A stretch of 64,000 nt of DNA from Nonlabens dokdonensis DSW-6 (GCF_000332115.1 NC_020156.1:3039501-3103500); one strand, 5' to 3'. Positions 41,751-51,490 are shown, counted from the first letter of the stretch. Program-made: numbers and translations. The notes: generated by a model not told the origin, from the letters alone.

Positions 41751-42704
41751 TCATGCCTCGCCAAATCTAGCATCTTGGTCAAACGTATAACCGTTTAAGA
41801 GATCTTTTACCTTCATTCGTTTTTTATTAGGTAATTGCATCTCTTCTACCTCTATCATATTTTCTTTACATGCTATAGTTAAAGTTCCATTTTCAATCAC
41901 AAAACTACCAGGAAGCATTTGATGTTTTTTATTGATAATTTTTACTTTGTGAATCTTAACAGTCTTTTCTTCTTTATCTTGAATTACGGCCTTAGCCACT
42001 GGATAAGGATAAAGTCCTCTTATAAGAGCGTCTACTTTATTTGCTGGCTCGTTAAAATCAATTAAAGTATTCTCATTATTAAGTTTAGGGGCAGCTCTTA
42101 GATGATCGCTTTCTTGTTGAACAGACGTAGTTACGTTACCTGCAGCGATAGTATGAACGGTTTCCAGACACAATTCTGCGCCCATAATCATTAATCTGTT
42201 ATATAAACTACCTACGTTTTCATCAGGTAGTATAGTGGTTTCTTTATTTGCGATTATAGCGCCAGTATCAATTTTATCGTCTATAAAAAAGGTCGTTACA
42301 CCAGTTTTTGATTCCTGATTGATAATTACCCAGTTAATAGGAGCGGCGCCTCTATACTGCGGTAATAAACTAGCGTGTAAATTAAAAGTACCTAGCGGTG
42401 GCATATTCCATACTGCCTCTGGTAACATTCTAAAGGCAACGATAACTTGAAGATCTGCTTTATAGGATGCGAGTTCATTTAAAAAACTATCTGCTTTTAG
42501 ATTTTTAGGTTGTAAAACTGGAATTTCATGTTCTACAGCATACTTTTTAACATCACTTTCATTTATTTTTCTTCCACGACCAGCTGGTTTATCTGGAGCA
42601 GTTACCACAGCAACTACTTCGTGTGAAGAATTATGTAATTCTTTTAAAACTCCTGTGGCAAATTCAGGTGTTCCAAAAAAGACAATCTTTAATGATTTAT
42701 TCAT
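41751..42704 (-). CDS. fmt: Methionyl-tRNA formyltransferase
   Basis: This encodes 317 residues. It transfers a formyl group from 10-formyl-THF to Met-tRNA(fMet). The conserved motifs are IVFFGTPEFATGVL (about 8-21), FNLHASLLPQYRGAAPINW (about 108-126, with the catalytic Asn and His) and FFIDDKIDTGAII (catalytic Asp). The C-terminal OB-like domain is present. It overlaps recQ by 8 bp and probably shares its transcript. Confidence 0.95.
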   Translation of the reverse strand: MNKSLKIVFFGTPEFATGVLKELHNSSHEVVAVVTAPDKPAGRGRKINESDVKKYAVEHEIPVLQPKNLKADSFLNELASYKADLQVIVAFRMLPEAVWNMPPLGTFNLHASLLPQYRGAAPINWVIINQESKTGVTTFFIDDKIDTGAIIANKETTILPDENVGSLYNRLMIMGAELCLETVHTIAAGNVTTSVQQESDHLRAAPKLNNENTLIDFNEPANKVDALIRGLYPYPVAKAVIQDKEEKTVKIHKVKIINKKHQMLPGSFVIENGTLTIACKENMIEVEEMQLPNKKRMKVKDLLNGYTFDQDARFGEA

Positions 42705-44583
42705 GTAAGGTGTATTTATTATTATCGGTTAGGATAATAGTTTTGTTTTCTAATAGTTCTTTAATTGCTTTTATGACCGTTTCACGAGCTAATTTGCTGC
42801 GGCTCAAAATTTCTTGAGCACTCACTGGCTTTTTTTGAATCAATGCCAAAACTTCATTTTGTACATTTTCACCTTTTTGCTTAGTCACGCAATTACTGCA
42901 ATGATTGCAATTTTCTTTAAGTTCTTCATCAAAATAAGTTAAAATCATTCTATTGATACAGTCTTCAGTATTAGTCACTAATTGTATCACAGATTTTAAT
43001 TTTGCCAGCCGTATTTGATTTTGCTTTTCTAATTCTTTTGAAAACCTATTAATGGTGCGGTCATCATCCCTAGGCGTTAAATAAGTAATTTGTAAATCGG
43101 TATGAGCAATGGTCGCGTCTATAAAATCTTGGTTTTTCAAAAGCTCTATAGTTTCAAACACTAAGTCCTCATTAGTATTACTTCTCGTAGCAATAAGTGA
43201 TGGATTAATTTGTAATGTTTGGTTTTTACTACTTCCGTAAGTCCTTAATATAGATTGAATGATGGCATTAACTTCAGGACGGTTTCTTACAAAGTTTATG
43301 ATGTTTGTTCCGCTTTCGCGAAAGCGGATACTACAACGTCTATGGAAACCTTGTGCAAGATGGATGACACTAAAGCGGTCTAAGGCATTTAAGGCGCTGT
43401 ATGCCTGCATTCCATTGAGCTCATAAGTTTTACAGAATTGAGAAAAGGATAAGGGCTGTGTTAAGTTCTCGCCTTCGCCCAAAGCGATTCTCAGAAAATT
43501 AGATAACTTTCTATAAATAAATTTGAGATAATCAACAGTAGGTTGTGATTTTACAAATTGATTATAGGCATGCTGGATGTCGTTGCGATTATAAATGAAT
43601 TGAGCTGTGCTAAGCGTGCCATCACGGCCAGCTCTTCCAGTTTCTTGATAATAGCTTTCTATACTATCAGGCAGCTGCAAGTGAACAATACTGCGCACGT
43701 CTGGCTTATCGATTCCCATCCCGAAGGCATTTGTAGCCACGATGACTTGAGTTTCATTTTTGAGCCATGCAGTAGAGGTTTTTGAGCGCAATTTATTAGA
43801 AAGACCACCATGATAGAATCCAGAAGTAATACCTTGTTGTTGTAAGAGTAAACTGTATTCCACAGCGTTTTTTCTACTTCGTACATAAGTTATGCTGGAG
43901 CCAGAATGTAGCGCATAAAACTCTTTGAGTGCTTGTCGCTTATCTGCAGTATGAAGAATCTGATAATGAATATTTGATCTTTCATAACTGGACTTAAAAA
44001 CTTGTGGTTGTTCCAGCTCTAACACAGTAACAATATCTGCTTGAACTTCTTTTGTTGCTGTGGCTGTCACCGCAATTACCGGTACTCGAGGATGCAATTC
44101 TCTCAAAGCATTAATCTCACGATAAGCTGGTCTAAAGTCGTGTCCCCATTCACTGATGCAATGTGCCTCATCTACAGCAATGAGGTTGACGTTCATTTTA
44201 AGTATACGTTCTTGAACAAGGTCTTGTTTCAGTCGTTCTGGACTGAGGTATAAAAAATCATAATTTCCATAAATACAATTGTCAAGAATGTCATCGAGTT
44301 CTCTGTAAGAAATTCCACCGGTAATACCAGCAGCTTTGATACCTCTTTTCTTAAGTTGATCGATTTGATCTTTTATAAGTGCTACTAAAGGCGAGATGAC
44401 GATACAAATTCCGTTTAGTTGAATACCTGGTATTTGATAACATATAGATTTTCCTCCACCGGTAGGCAATAAAGCAAGTGAATCTTTTCCTTCTAGAACG
44501 TTTGCTATTATTTCTTGCTGTAAAGGTCTAAAAGATTCATAACCGAACCGATTTTTGAGTATATGTAACGAATTCTCGATCAA
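42697..44583 (-). CDS. RecQ-family ATP-dependent DNA helicase
   Basis: This encodes 628 residues. Helicase motif I is LLPTGGGKSICYQIP (about 36-50), motif II AVDEAHCISEWGHDF, motif III VTATAT, and motif VI QETGRAGRDG. The zinc-binding region holds ENCNHCSNC. It lacks the HRDC domain and ends in a winged-helix-like region, which is the shorter form. The palindrome CGCTTTCGCGAAAGCG lies in the gene (read as IRFRESG) near residue 423. Overlap with fmt and a 2-bp gap to the upstream kinase gene indicate an operon. Confidence 0.93.
   Translation of the reverse strand: MIENSLHILKNRFGYESFRPLQQEIIANVLEGKDSLALLPTGGGKSICYQIPGIQLNGICIVISPLVALIKDQIDQLKKRGIKAAGITGGISYRELDDILDNCIYGNYDFLYLSPERLKQDLVQERILKMNVNLIAVDEAHCISEWGHDFRPAYREINALRELHPRVPVIAVTATATKEVQADIVTVLELEQPQVFKSSYERSNIHYQILHTADKRQALKEFYALHSGSSITYVRSRKNAVEYSLLLQQQGITSGFYHGGLSNKLRSKTSTAWLKNETQVIVATNAFGMGIDKPDVRSIVHLQLPDSIESYYQETGRAGRDGTLSTAQFIYNRNDIQHAYNQFVKSQPTVDYLKFIYRKLSNFLRIALGEGENLTQPLSFSQFCKTYELNGMQAYSALNALDRFSVIHLAQGFHRRCSIRFRESGTNIINFVRNRPEVNAIIQSILRTYGSSKNQTLQINPSLIATRSNTNEDLVFETIELLKNQDFIDATIAHTDLQITYLTPRDDDRTINRFSKELEKQNQIRLAKLKSVIQLVTNTEDCINRMILTYFDEELKENCNHCSNCVTKQKGENVQNEVLALIQKKPVSAQEILSRSKLARETVIKAIKELLENKTIILTDNNKYTLHE
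43310..43327. repeat. CGCTTTCGCGAAAGCG palindrome, copy 6
   Basis: A perfect 18-bp palindrome inside the recQ-like gene, in frame, encoding RFRES. Confidence 0.9.
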
Positions 44584-44585
44584 TA

Positions 44586-45113
44586 TTATAGGTGTTCTTT
44601 TATAAAGAGGTATCGACTATTAATGTCTAACTTAGGAACTGAGATAGGAGCATAGCCTAGTTTTTTATAAAAATTCAAAAGAATATCACCTAAAACCACT
44701 GCTTGTTCATAGCTTTCATAGCGCTCATTATCACTTTCATAAATCTGTTCCCATGGAGGCAAAAAGAAAACTTGATCATATTTATAATCTTTACAAGCTT
44801 GAATAAAATGATCTGGAATTTCATCGCCAGTAAAAACGTGGTATGCCGGTACATCAGGAATTCCTCGATCGTAAAAATTGATGCCTTCTTGGATGTTTTT
44901 AAACTGCTGGATTCTTCCTTCAAGTAACTGATTGCTAAAAGCAAATGGATCAGAAAGAAAAAGTTGCTCAATCCCTTGCTCTTGTGCTTTGGCGGTTACT
45001 TCTCTAGAGATCTCATGATGAACGTAATAGCCGTTTTCTTCTATAGTTGCAAGGACACTAGTTTTTCCAGACCCAGGACCTCCTATTATTAAGATTCTTT
45101 TGGTTTTTTCCAT
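44586..45113 (-). CDS. AAA-type ATPase/nucleotide kinase-like protein
   Basis: This encodes 175 residues. The Walker A motif is IIGGPGSGKTSVL (about 9-21). The rest resembles the AAA_28/NadR-kinase-like group (YYVHHEISREVTAKAQEQG, FYDRGIPDVPAYH). A nucleoside or nicotinamide-riboside kinase is possible; the substrate is not clear. It is the first gene of the kinase-recQ-fmt operon. Confidence 0.75.
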   Translation of the reverse strand: MEKTKRILIIGGPGSGKTSVLATIEENGYYVHHEISREVTAKAQEQGIEQLFLSDPFAFSNQLLEGRIQQFKNIQEGINFYDRGIPDVPAYHVFTGDEIPDHFIQACKDYKYDQVFFLPPWEQIYESDNERYESYEQAVVLGDILLNFYKKLGYAPISVPKLDINSRYLFIKEHL

Positions 45114-45182
45114 AAGGTTACAAAATAACTAAATCTAAGGATAGCAATCGATAGTATCATTAATTATATTTGCAGTATAGTT

Positions 45183-45470
45183 ATGGATAGAAAGAAATCA
45201 GAAGAATTTTACACTAAGTTAAAGAGCCAGCTTTTAGATACTAGTTTATGGCCGTCAAAATATTTGTATAAGTTTATTGTACCTTCAAACGGTACTCAGA
45301 TTAAAGAAATTGAACAAATTTTTGATAATACTGGTGCAGTTATCAATACCAAACAATCCAGTAAAGGAACTTATACCAGCGTTTCCATAATTGTAAACAT
45401 GAAAAATCCAGATGCTGTGATCGCAAAATATAAAGAGGTAAGTAAAGTTGAAGGAGTTATATCGCTTTAA
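45183..45470 (+). CDS. DUF493 family protein
   Basis: This encodes 95 residues of the YbeD/DUF493 type, with KFIVPSNGTQIKEIEQIF and SVSIIVNMKNPDAVIAKYKE, an ACT-like fold that may bind a small regulator. A TATATTTG element lies about 12 bp before the start. The function is unknown. Confidence 0.85.
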   Translation: MDRKKSEEFYTKLKSQLLDTSLWPSKYLYKFIVPSNGTQIKEIEQIFDNTGAVINTKQSSKGTYTSVSIIVNMKNPDAVIAKYKEVSKVEGVISL

Positions 45471-45531
45471 GACTTTTTTAATTCTATTTTGTGTATTTTG
45501 CAGCTCTTCATATTAAGAAATACATTTCAAT

Positions 45532-46203
45532 TTGATATCATCATTAGAATACAATACAGAGCGCAACCAGCTTGTCATACCTGAATATGGAAGACATATT
45601 CAAAAATTAGTCGAGCATTGTAAAACTTTGGAAACAAAGGAAGAGCGCAACCGCATGGCAACAGCTATCATAGGAGTCATGGGAAATTTGAATCCGCATT
45701 TGAGAGATGTTGCAGATTTTCAACATAAACTTTGGGACCAGTTATTTGTTATTGCTGGTTTTGACCTTGATGTAGATTCTCCATATCCTATACCAGATAA
45801 GGAAGAACTTGCAGCGAGACCTAAGAAAATGACTTATCCTCAAAAGAGACCACGTTATCGATTCTATGGAAATAACATCCAAGGAATGATTAATGTAGCA
45901 TTAGGCTGGGAGCGAGGTGAGAAACGTGAAGCACTAGCTTATATCATTGCAAATCATATGAAAAAATCATTCCTTAACTGGAATAAAGATTCTGTGGATG
46001 ATTCTGTGATTTTCAAGCATTTATTTGAATTGAGTGACGGCGAAATTAATCTAGCTGCAAAAGAAGAAGATCTTCTTGAGTCTAAAGCACTTATTTATCG
46101 CAATACAAGTACAAATCGTTCTAGAGCTAACACAAATAAAAAGCAATACTCTAAGAAAAATAATAGAGGAAATAACAATAATAATAGACGCCGTAGAAAT
46201 TAA
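45532..46203 (+). CDS. DUF4290 family protein
   Basis: This encodes 223 residues. The start is TTG; no in-frame ATG occurs before residue 42, and family members begin just here with LEYNTER...IPEYGRHIQKLVEHC. The core (about 1-180) is the Bacteroidota-specific DUF4290. The tail is basic and Asn/Arg rich (KKNNRGNNNNNRRRRN), which suggests nucleic-acid contact. The function is unknown. It ends before a strong bidirectional terminator. Confidence 0.85.
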   Translation: MISSLEYNTERNQLVIPEYGRHIQKLVEHCKTLETKEERNRMATAIIGVMGNLNPHLRDVADFQHKLWDQLFVIAGFDLDVDSPYPIPDKEELAARPKKMTYPQKRPRYRFYGNNIQGMINVALGWERGEKREALAYIIANHMKKSFLNWNKDSVDDSVIFKHLFELSDGEINLAAKEEDLLESKALIYRNTSTNRSRANTNKKQYSKKNNRGNNNNNRRRRN

Positions 46204-46233
46204 TCCTACCTAAACTATTAAATTGAAGCATAA

Positions 46234-46269
46234 AAAAATCCCATTTCAAATTCTTGAAATGGGATTTTT
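46234..46269. terminator. Bidirectional intrinsic terminator
   Basis: A perfect 16-bp stem (46234-46249 with 46254-46269) has a 4-nt loop and A/T runs at both sides, between the convergent DUF4290 and dps genes. Confidence 0.9.
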
Positions 46270-46286
46270 AAGTTCATCAGGTCAAT

Positions 46287-46778
46287 TTATACTGATTTCC
46301 TTGTATCTTCTGTATTCATTCTCCATGCGTCTAACATCCATGAAGTGGTTTCTAGTTCTCTAATGTAGGCTCCTATTAAATCAATGGTACCTTCATCTCC
46401 ACATTCATCAGCAGTCTCGACTACCTTTGTCATTTGGCTTAAGATATGACCGTGATCATCTATTAAGTTATTGACCATTTCCATATCAGATAATTCTGAT
46501 TTAGTCTCCTTCAAATTAGATAACTCTAAGTATTCACTGTAGTTAGAAGTAGGTTGAAATCTTAGCGTTAAAATACGTTCAGCAATTTCATCTATTTTGA
46601 TAATAGCGTCGTCGTACATTTCTTCAAATTTTACATGAAGATCAAAAAAGGAATGTCCCACAATATTCCAGTGGTAGTTTCTTAGCTTTTGATAGTACAA
46701 ATGATAATCCGCAAGAAGTACGTTAAGTTCTTTACTTGTATTTTTTGCTTTCTCTATATCGAAGTTTAAATAATTCAT
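46287..46778 (-). CDS. dps: Dps-family ferritin-like protein
   Basis: This encodes 163 residues. Dps proteins form dodecamers that store iron and protect DNA. The ferroxidase residues are visible in LRNYHWNIVGHSFFDLHVKFEEMYDDAIIKID (about 32-63; the His, His, Asp and Glu pattern is kept). It is probably induced by oxidative stress or starvation. A 42-codon frame ends 4 bp before its start and is likely co-translated. Confidence 0.9.
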   Translation of the reverse strand: MNYLNFDIEKAKNTSKELNVLLADYHLYYQKLRNYHWNIVGHSFFDLHVKFEEMYDDAIIKIDEIAERILTLRFQPTSNYSEYLELSNLKETKSELSDMEMVNNLIDDHGHILSQMTKVVETADECGDEGTIDLIGAYIRELETTSWMLDAWRMNTEDTRKSV

Positions 46779-46781
46779 TCT

Positions 46782-46910
46782 TTATTTTGATTTTTCTTGT
46801 TTGTCTTTGATTGTTTCAGTCTCTAAACTGAAGTCTCTATTTTTTGTTTTGGTATCTCCAAAACTTGATAAAGGTTGGTCTTTTGTCTTTCTTTCAAATT
46901 TCTTGTTCAT
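46782..46910 (-). CDS. Small ORF upstream of dps
   Basis: This encodes 42 residues, very hydrophilic (MNKKFERKTKDQPLSSFG, ending KQEKSK). It ends three bases before the dps start, so it could be a leader peptide or a small stress protein. No family is recognised. Lack of frameshifting stops and tight spacing are the only support. Confidence 0.45.
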   Translation of the reverse strand: MNKKFERKTKDQPLSSFGDTKTKNRDFSLETETIKDKQEKSK

Positions 46911-47042
46911 GGCGTTTGTTTTTTATAAAGATAAGTGTAGAATCGAGTTGTTTATTTGAAAATTGAGTTAAATCATGTTTATGATATCACAAATTGCTAA
47001 GACTAATATCCTCATAGTCTTAATTTATTGCATTAAATAAAT

Positions 47043-47891
47043 TTACTTAACAATAAAAAAACTTTCAAAATCACCAGAATCCAGCTGCATCCATACCAGC
47101 GGAGCAAATCCTCTTTCTAGACTTTTTGATGCATTTTCAAGAACTTCCCGAAAAGTGAAAGAATCTGACATAGAGAACGGTGTCATTTTCCAGGCATATT
47201 TTTCAGGTAAGAAGTAAGTGTTTTTGGTTTCCGCTTTCGCGAAAGCGGATATCTTAAAATAATACCCTACAATACATGCTTTATTGATGTATTTAAAATC
47301 ATGATTCCAATACTTATGTGGAATAAATAAATGAGCTAGAAAACACACTTGCTGCCTTATTTTTTCTAAAGGAATGGAATGTGAAGTCAAGATATCTTCA
47401 GTTTCTTGAGAATAAAGGAGTGGCAGTTGATGGTTCTTGAGGTGCTTGATTTTCCTGATCAAATGATCTCTGCGATTAGGGCCTCGGTATTTGCTCAATT
47501 CGATTAAAAGATCGCTCTTCTCAGTTGAGGCAAACTCTGGATCATAGATATAAAATTTATAAACCAATTCAATATGAATGATGTGACCAGTAGAAATTTC
47601 TTTAACGATATAGTCTAATTCTCCTACGGTAACTTTCTTTTTAAAGATTTGTACATTGGAAAGCAGAAGCTTGTAATTATTAGACTCTTCTACACAAAAC
47701 TTGAAGAAATATTCGGCTCTCTTGCCTAAAACTGTCCCTTGCGGAATCGACGGTAGCTCAAGAGCATCTCCTTCTTTAAGATGATTGAAATCAAAGTTTT
47801 TAAGATAAAATTGTTTTAATCCTAAAAGGCTTCCAGACCATAAACTTGCTGTTTTATAAAAGGCTTTAAAACGCGCAAAGTTATTATTCAT
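47043..47891 (-). CDS. DUF1853 family protein
   Basis: This encodes 282 residues. Motifs are LGKRAEYFFKFCVEES, GELDYIVKEISTGHIIHIELVYKFYIYD and GPNRRDHLIRKIKHLKNHQLPLL. The core E-x-D-(x)n-E-x-K-like pattern (GELDYIV...HIELVYKF) resembles nuclease folds of the PD-(D/E)xK kind; this is inference. The palindrome is read as ISAFAKAETK near residue 216. It is the last gene of the parA operon, 5 bp after wbqC. Confidence 0.8.
   Translation of the reverse strand: MNNNFARFKAFYKTASLWSGSLLGLKQFYLKNFDFNHLKEGDALELPSIPQGTVLGKRAEYFFKFCVEESNNYKLLLSNVQIFKKKVTVGELDYIVKEISTGHIIHIELVYKFYIYDPEFASTEKSDLLIELSKYRGPNRRDHLIRKIKHLKNHQLPLLYSQETEDILTSHSIPLEKIRQQVCFLAHLFIPHKYWNHDFKYINKACIVGYYFKISAFAKAETKNTYFLPEKYAWKMTPFSMSDSFTFREVLENASKSLERGFAPLVWMQLDSGDFESFFIVK
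47231..47248. repeat. CGCTTTCGCGAAAGCG palindrome, copy 7
   Basis: A perfect 18-bp palindrome in the DUF1853 gene, in frame, encoding SAFAKAE. Confidence 0.9.
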
Positions 47892-47896
47892 GGATT

Positions 47897-48511
47897 TTAT
47901 ATTTTAGAATGCTGACTCTTTAAATAACTGCCAGCTGCAGGACCTAAATTAAATAAAAGGTCAAGACCGCTGAGAGGTTGTAAAAAGCCATGCTTTTCTT
48001 GGAACACCTGGATATAAGGATCTAGGATGATCGTTTGTTTGGCTTTTGCAGTAATTAACTGTTTTGCTTTACTATCGTTACTATAGGTCGAGGTATTTCT
48101 TATTTCCTTATCAATATTCAATTGTTCTAGAAGAAACATTGTTGCTTTTACATTCCAGTCCAGTAATAACTCAGGAATATCTTCATAGAGCTGTTCTAAT
48201 TCATCTTGATAGTATTCAAAATAAGGACTACTGTAATAGGCACTTTTGATGCTTTTTAAGTGATTAGATTTCCAGCTTTGTGAATGATCTATTTCAATGG
48301 TTTTATAAGGAACAGAATGACCTTTTTTTTGATGAAGGATAGGTATGTTGAGCGATAGTTTACCATTAGCTGCCGCAATATTTGTACGATTTCTATAGGT
48401 TTGCTTTACATAGCTGTCGTGCACCTCAAAAGCAAGCTGAGTTGCTTTGTGAATATGGATCAAAGAAATTACATCAGGAAAATAGGAAGGATGTATGATA
48501 AGCTCCTGCAT
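47897..48511 (-). CDS. WbqC family protein
   Basis: This encodes 204 residues. It matches WbqC-like proteins (HPSYFPDVISLIHI at the start, SYVKQTYRNRTNIAAANGKLSLNIPI, KSAYYSSPYFEYYQDEL). Members are linked to polysaccharide synthesis, but the activity is unclear. It sits 11 bp after lepB in the same operon. Confidence 0.85.
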   Translation of the reverse strand: MQELIIHPSYFPDVISLIHIHKATQLAFEVHDSYVKQTYRNRTNIAAANGKLSLNIPILHQKKGHSVPYKTIEIDHSQSWKSNHLKSIKSAYYSSPYFEYYQDELEQLYEDIPELLLDWNVKATMFLLEQLNIDKEIRNTSTYSNDSKAKQLITAKAKQTIILDPYIQVFQEKHGFLQPLSGLDLLFNLGPAAGSYLKSQHSKI

Positions 48512-48522
48512 GTATTTCTCGC

Positions 48523-50160
48523 TTAAGATTTCTCTTTATTTTCTTTTTTGTTTTTCATGATTTTTCTCACCACAAAATAACCAGCAAGTAACACTAAGAA
48601 ATAAACGAGATAGGAAGTAGGTTGTCCAGAACCATTTACCGTAGTAAACATTCTTCCAAATCTAAAACCATTAGGAAATGATTTATTACTATCATAACTC
48701 ATCCATACAAAAACTGGTTTTCCTACCACATGATTAAAAGGTACATAACCCCAGAATCTACTGTCTAGACTATTACCACGATTATCTCCCATGAGCCAGT
48801 AGTAGTCTTGCTTGAAAGTGTATGAAGTAAGTGGCTTACCATTTAGAAATACTTCATTTCCTTTGTAAGTGACGTCGTTAAAGATGTTCATCTCACTACC
48901 TTCATAGACCTCTATAATTCTTTCAAAGTATGCGATGTTATTTTGATCAATATCAACTGTCATTCCTTCAGCAGGAATAATAAATTCTGCTCGATCTTCA
49001 TTATTGTTTCCAGTTCTACCGTCATAAGGGAAAACATTTGGTTTGAGATAAGCAGTTTCAGGATCTTTAAAATCCCTTCTCCATTGCTTAAATGGTGATC
49101 CTACATCTAAAGTTCTACGCTTGTAGCTAGAAATGATCCCGTCATTTTTGAGACGTTCTACGGTTTCTTCGGTTGCGGTGAGTTGTAGGTCGTTGGGTAT
49201 TTGTCTGTCAGCCTGAGTTATGGTCTCTGTTATATCATAATTTTCTATCATATAAGCACGATCGGCCATCAAGTCTATACGAGCGGCTACTACGTCAAAT
49301 ATAAATTGTGGTTTGGCTCGTTCTGGCAAGATCAATAATTCTCCATTGATAAATATATCTCCATCTTTCATGGACATTTTATCGCCAGCTATCGCAACAC
49401 ATCTTTTTACATAATTAGACTTTTTATCGATGGGCTTATAATAATATTTTCCATCGTCATAAGGATAAGTGTTAGTAGAGTCTGCAGGGAAATTAAAAAC
49501 TACGATATCGTTTCTTTCTATTTTTTGGAATCCAGGCAATCGCATGTAAGGAAGCTGTGGACGTTGCAAGTAACTTTTAACTCCTACAATAGGTATTGTA
49601 TCGTGCACCATAGGAGCTGCAATAGGAGTCATGGGTAATCGAGCTCCGTAATGAAACTTACTTACAAATAAAAAGTCACCAGTAAGTAATGTTTTTTCTA
49701 AAGAAGAAGTAGGTATTATAAATGGCTGCATCACATAAGTATGCACAATAGTAGCTGCAATTACTGCAAATAAGATCGAGTTAGTCCATTCTCCAGCTGC
49801 TGTTCTAGGATTTAACTCTCTTTCTTTAATATGATTTAAAGGTTGTGTATAGTTAATGTAATAGATATAAAACCCTAAAGTGACCACGCCTAAAAAAGTA
49901 TCTTTAGGTTTATTGTAACCAAAAGACCTTAAAGTATCTACCCATACTACGATAAACATCATAATATTGACAACAGGTAAAAACAGTAGAATAGTCCACC
50001 ACCATGGTCTATTCATAATTTTCATTAATGTAACAGCGTTAAATACAGGTACAAATGCCTGCCATGCTTTGTATCCAGCAGCCACATACATTTTCCATGT
50101 TCCTAATCCATGTATTACTTGGATTACTAAAAATGTAATCAACCATTCTGTCCAGTTCAT
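48523..50160 (-). CDS. lepB: Signal peptidase I, long Bacteroidota form
   Basis: This encodes 545 residues. Four hydrophobic segments form the N-terminal third (about 5-105) and another precedes the active site (about 128-147). The catalytic serine is in IIPTSSLEKTL (Ser153) and the lysine in SNYVKRCVAIAGD (Lys252); YWLMGDNRGNSLDSRFWG is the conserved box near residue 470. A last helix is at the C-terminus. It cleaves Sec signal peptides at the periplasmic side. The long insert between the boxes is usual for Bacteroidota. Confidence 0.95.
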   Translation of the reverse strand: MNWTEWLITFLVIQVIHGLGTWKMYVAAGYKAWQAFVPVFNAVTLMKIMNRPWWWTILLFLPVVNIMMFIVVWVDTLRSFGYNKPKDTFLGVVTLGFYIYYINYTQPLNHIKERELNPRTAAGEWTNSILFAVIAATIVHTYVMQPFIIPTSSLEKTLLTGDFLFVSKFHYGARLPMTPIAAPMVHDTIPIVGVKSYLQRPQLPYMRLPGFQKIERNDIVVFNFPADSTNTYPYDDGKYYYKPIDKKSNYVKRCVAIAGDKMSMKDGDIFINGELLILPERAKPQFIFDVVAARIDLMADRAYMIENYDITETITQADRQIPNDLQLTATEETVERLKNDGIISSYKRRTLDVGSPFKQWRRDFKDPETAYLKPNVFPYDGRTGNNNEDRAEFIIPAEGMTVDIDQNNIAYFERIIEVYEGSEMNIFNDVTYKGNEVFLNGKPLTSYTFKQDYYWLMGDNRGNSLDSRFWGYVPFNHVVGKPVFVWMSYDSNKSFPNGFRFGRMFTTVNGSGQPTSYLVYFLVLLAGYFVVRKIMKNKKENKEKS

Positions 50161-50199
50161 ATAACTATTTTGTAGTATGTAAGATTATTCTAGGGATTG

Positions 50200-50904
50200 T
50201 TACAGTCCTAAAACATCTTTCATGGTAAAAATTCCTTTTTTATTAACTATCCACTCAGCAGCGATAACGCTACCTAAGGCAAAACCATCTCTGGTGTTTG
50301 CCTTATGAATAATTTCTATACTATCGATATCGTTTTTATAGGCTACACTATGTGTTCCTTTAACATCTTCTTCTCTTACGGCATCAATGGCAATCGAATC
50401 CTCTTCAGACTGCGTACCTAAGTGCCATTTCTCCTTTCCTAATTTTTCAGAAATACCTTCAAATAAAGTGATTGCTGTGCCACTAGGTGCGTCTTTTTTC
50501 TCGGTATGATGTATTTCTTGCATGCTAACTTCGTACTCAGGAAAGGACTGCATCATTTGTGCTAGTTTTTTATTCAACTCAAAAAACAGATTAACTCCTA
50601 GACTAAAATTAGAAGCATGCACCATACTTCCCTGACTTTTCTTTACCAGTTCCTCAATCTCGGTTAAATATTCATTCCATCCTGTTGTGCCACAAACTAT
50701 AGGTATTCCTGCTGGAATAACTTTAAACAAGTTATCTAAAACACTCTCAGGACTAGTGAATTCTATAACGACATCTGCACCTTTGATGTTTTCAACTGTA
50801 TCATCTTGACGTCCTATTCTTGCGGTAATGCTATGACCGCGCTCTACCGCTATTCGTTCTATGGTTTTACCCATTTTACCATAACCTAATAGTGCAATTT
50901 TCAT
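50200..50904 (-). CDS. dapB: 4-hydroxy-tetrahydrodipicolinate reductase
   Basis: This encodes 234 residues. The NAD(P)H-binding motif is LLGYGKMGKTI (about 5-15), followed by VIEFTSPE, CGTTGWNEY and the active-site EIHHTEKKDAPSGTA (catalytic His and Lys). It acts in lysine and diaminopimelate synthesis, the same pathway as lysA at the right end of the window. It is embedded in the par operon, one base from the DUF5683 gene. Confidence 0.95.
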   Translation of the reverse strand: MKIALLGYGKMGKTIERIAVERGHSITARIGRQDDTVENIKGADVVIEFTSPESVLDNLFKVIPAGIPIVCGTTGWNEYLTEIEELVKKSQGSMVHASNFSLGVNLFFELNKKLAQMMQSFPEYEVSMQEIHHTEKKDAPSGTAITLFEGISEKLGKEKWHLGTQSEEDSIAIDAVREEDVKGTHSVAYKNDIDSIEIIHKANTRDGFALGSVIAAEWIVNKKGIFTMKDVLGL

Positions 50905-50905
50905 T

Positions 50906-51490
50906 CTAAAAGGAATAACTTAAATTAAAACCATAGGTGTTTCCTATAGCTAAGGTATTGTAATCAATGTAGGGAAGGACACTTAAATTGCGATCTACAT
51001 TAAATTGACTTAAATGCCCATCTACGTTTGCATCAATTATTTGCAAAACATAAAGTCCTGCCGTAAATAAAATACTCAACTCTTTATTGCGTTGTGATGT
51101 TCTTTGTGCTCTTTCAAGTGCTGCTGTAGTAATAATAGGCGTACCATCTTCATTAGAAAACTCGTCATTAGTTCCACCGGCGAGTCTTATTCTGAAGGCA
51201 TCTCTAAACCTGTTGTATTCTTTATCGTTTACCGTGTAAACATAAATAGGAATACCTACCGCAGCAACGGCTAGTGGTATTTTCCAATACTTTTTATTGT
51301 AAGCTTGACCTAATCCAGGAACGACTGCACTATAAAAAGCTGCTTTAGACGGTCGGTTTGCATCATAAACTCTAGTGACGCTATCTTGAGCTACAATAAT
51401 GTCATTAAGATCTACAGTAGTGTCTGGATCAGTTTGCGACATTGCTTGAAGGCCAATAAAAATAAATATGTAGAATAAACACTTATTCAT
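50906..51490 (-). CDS. DUF5683 family membrane protein
   Basis: This encodes 194 residues with a signal peptide ending AMSQ. The family motif is KAAFYSAVVPGLGQAYNKKYWKIP, followed by two hydrophobic stretches. Conserved in the Bacteroidota par-dapB-lepB cluster; function unknown. It overlaps parB by 8 bp. Confidence 0.85.
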   Translation of the reverse strand: MNKCLFYIFIFIGLQAMSQTDPDTTVDLNDIIVAQDSVTRVYDANRPSKAAFYSAVVPGLGQAYNKKYWKIPLAVAAVGIPIYVYTVNDKEYNRFRDAFRIRLAGGTNDEFSNEDGTPIITTAALERAQRTSQRNKELSILFTAGLYVLQIIDANVDGHLSQFNVDRNLSVLPYIDYNTLAIGNTYGFNLSYSF

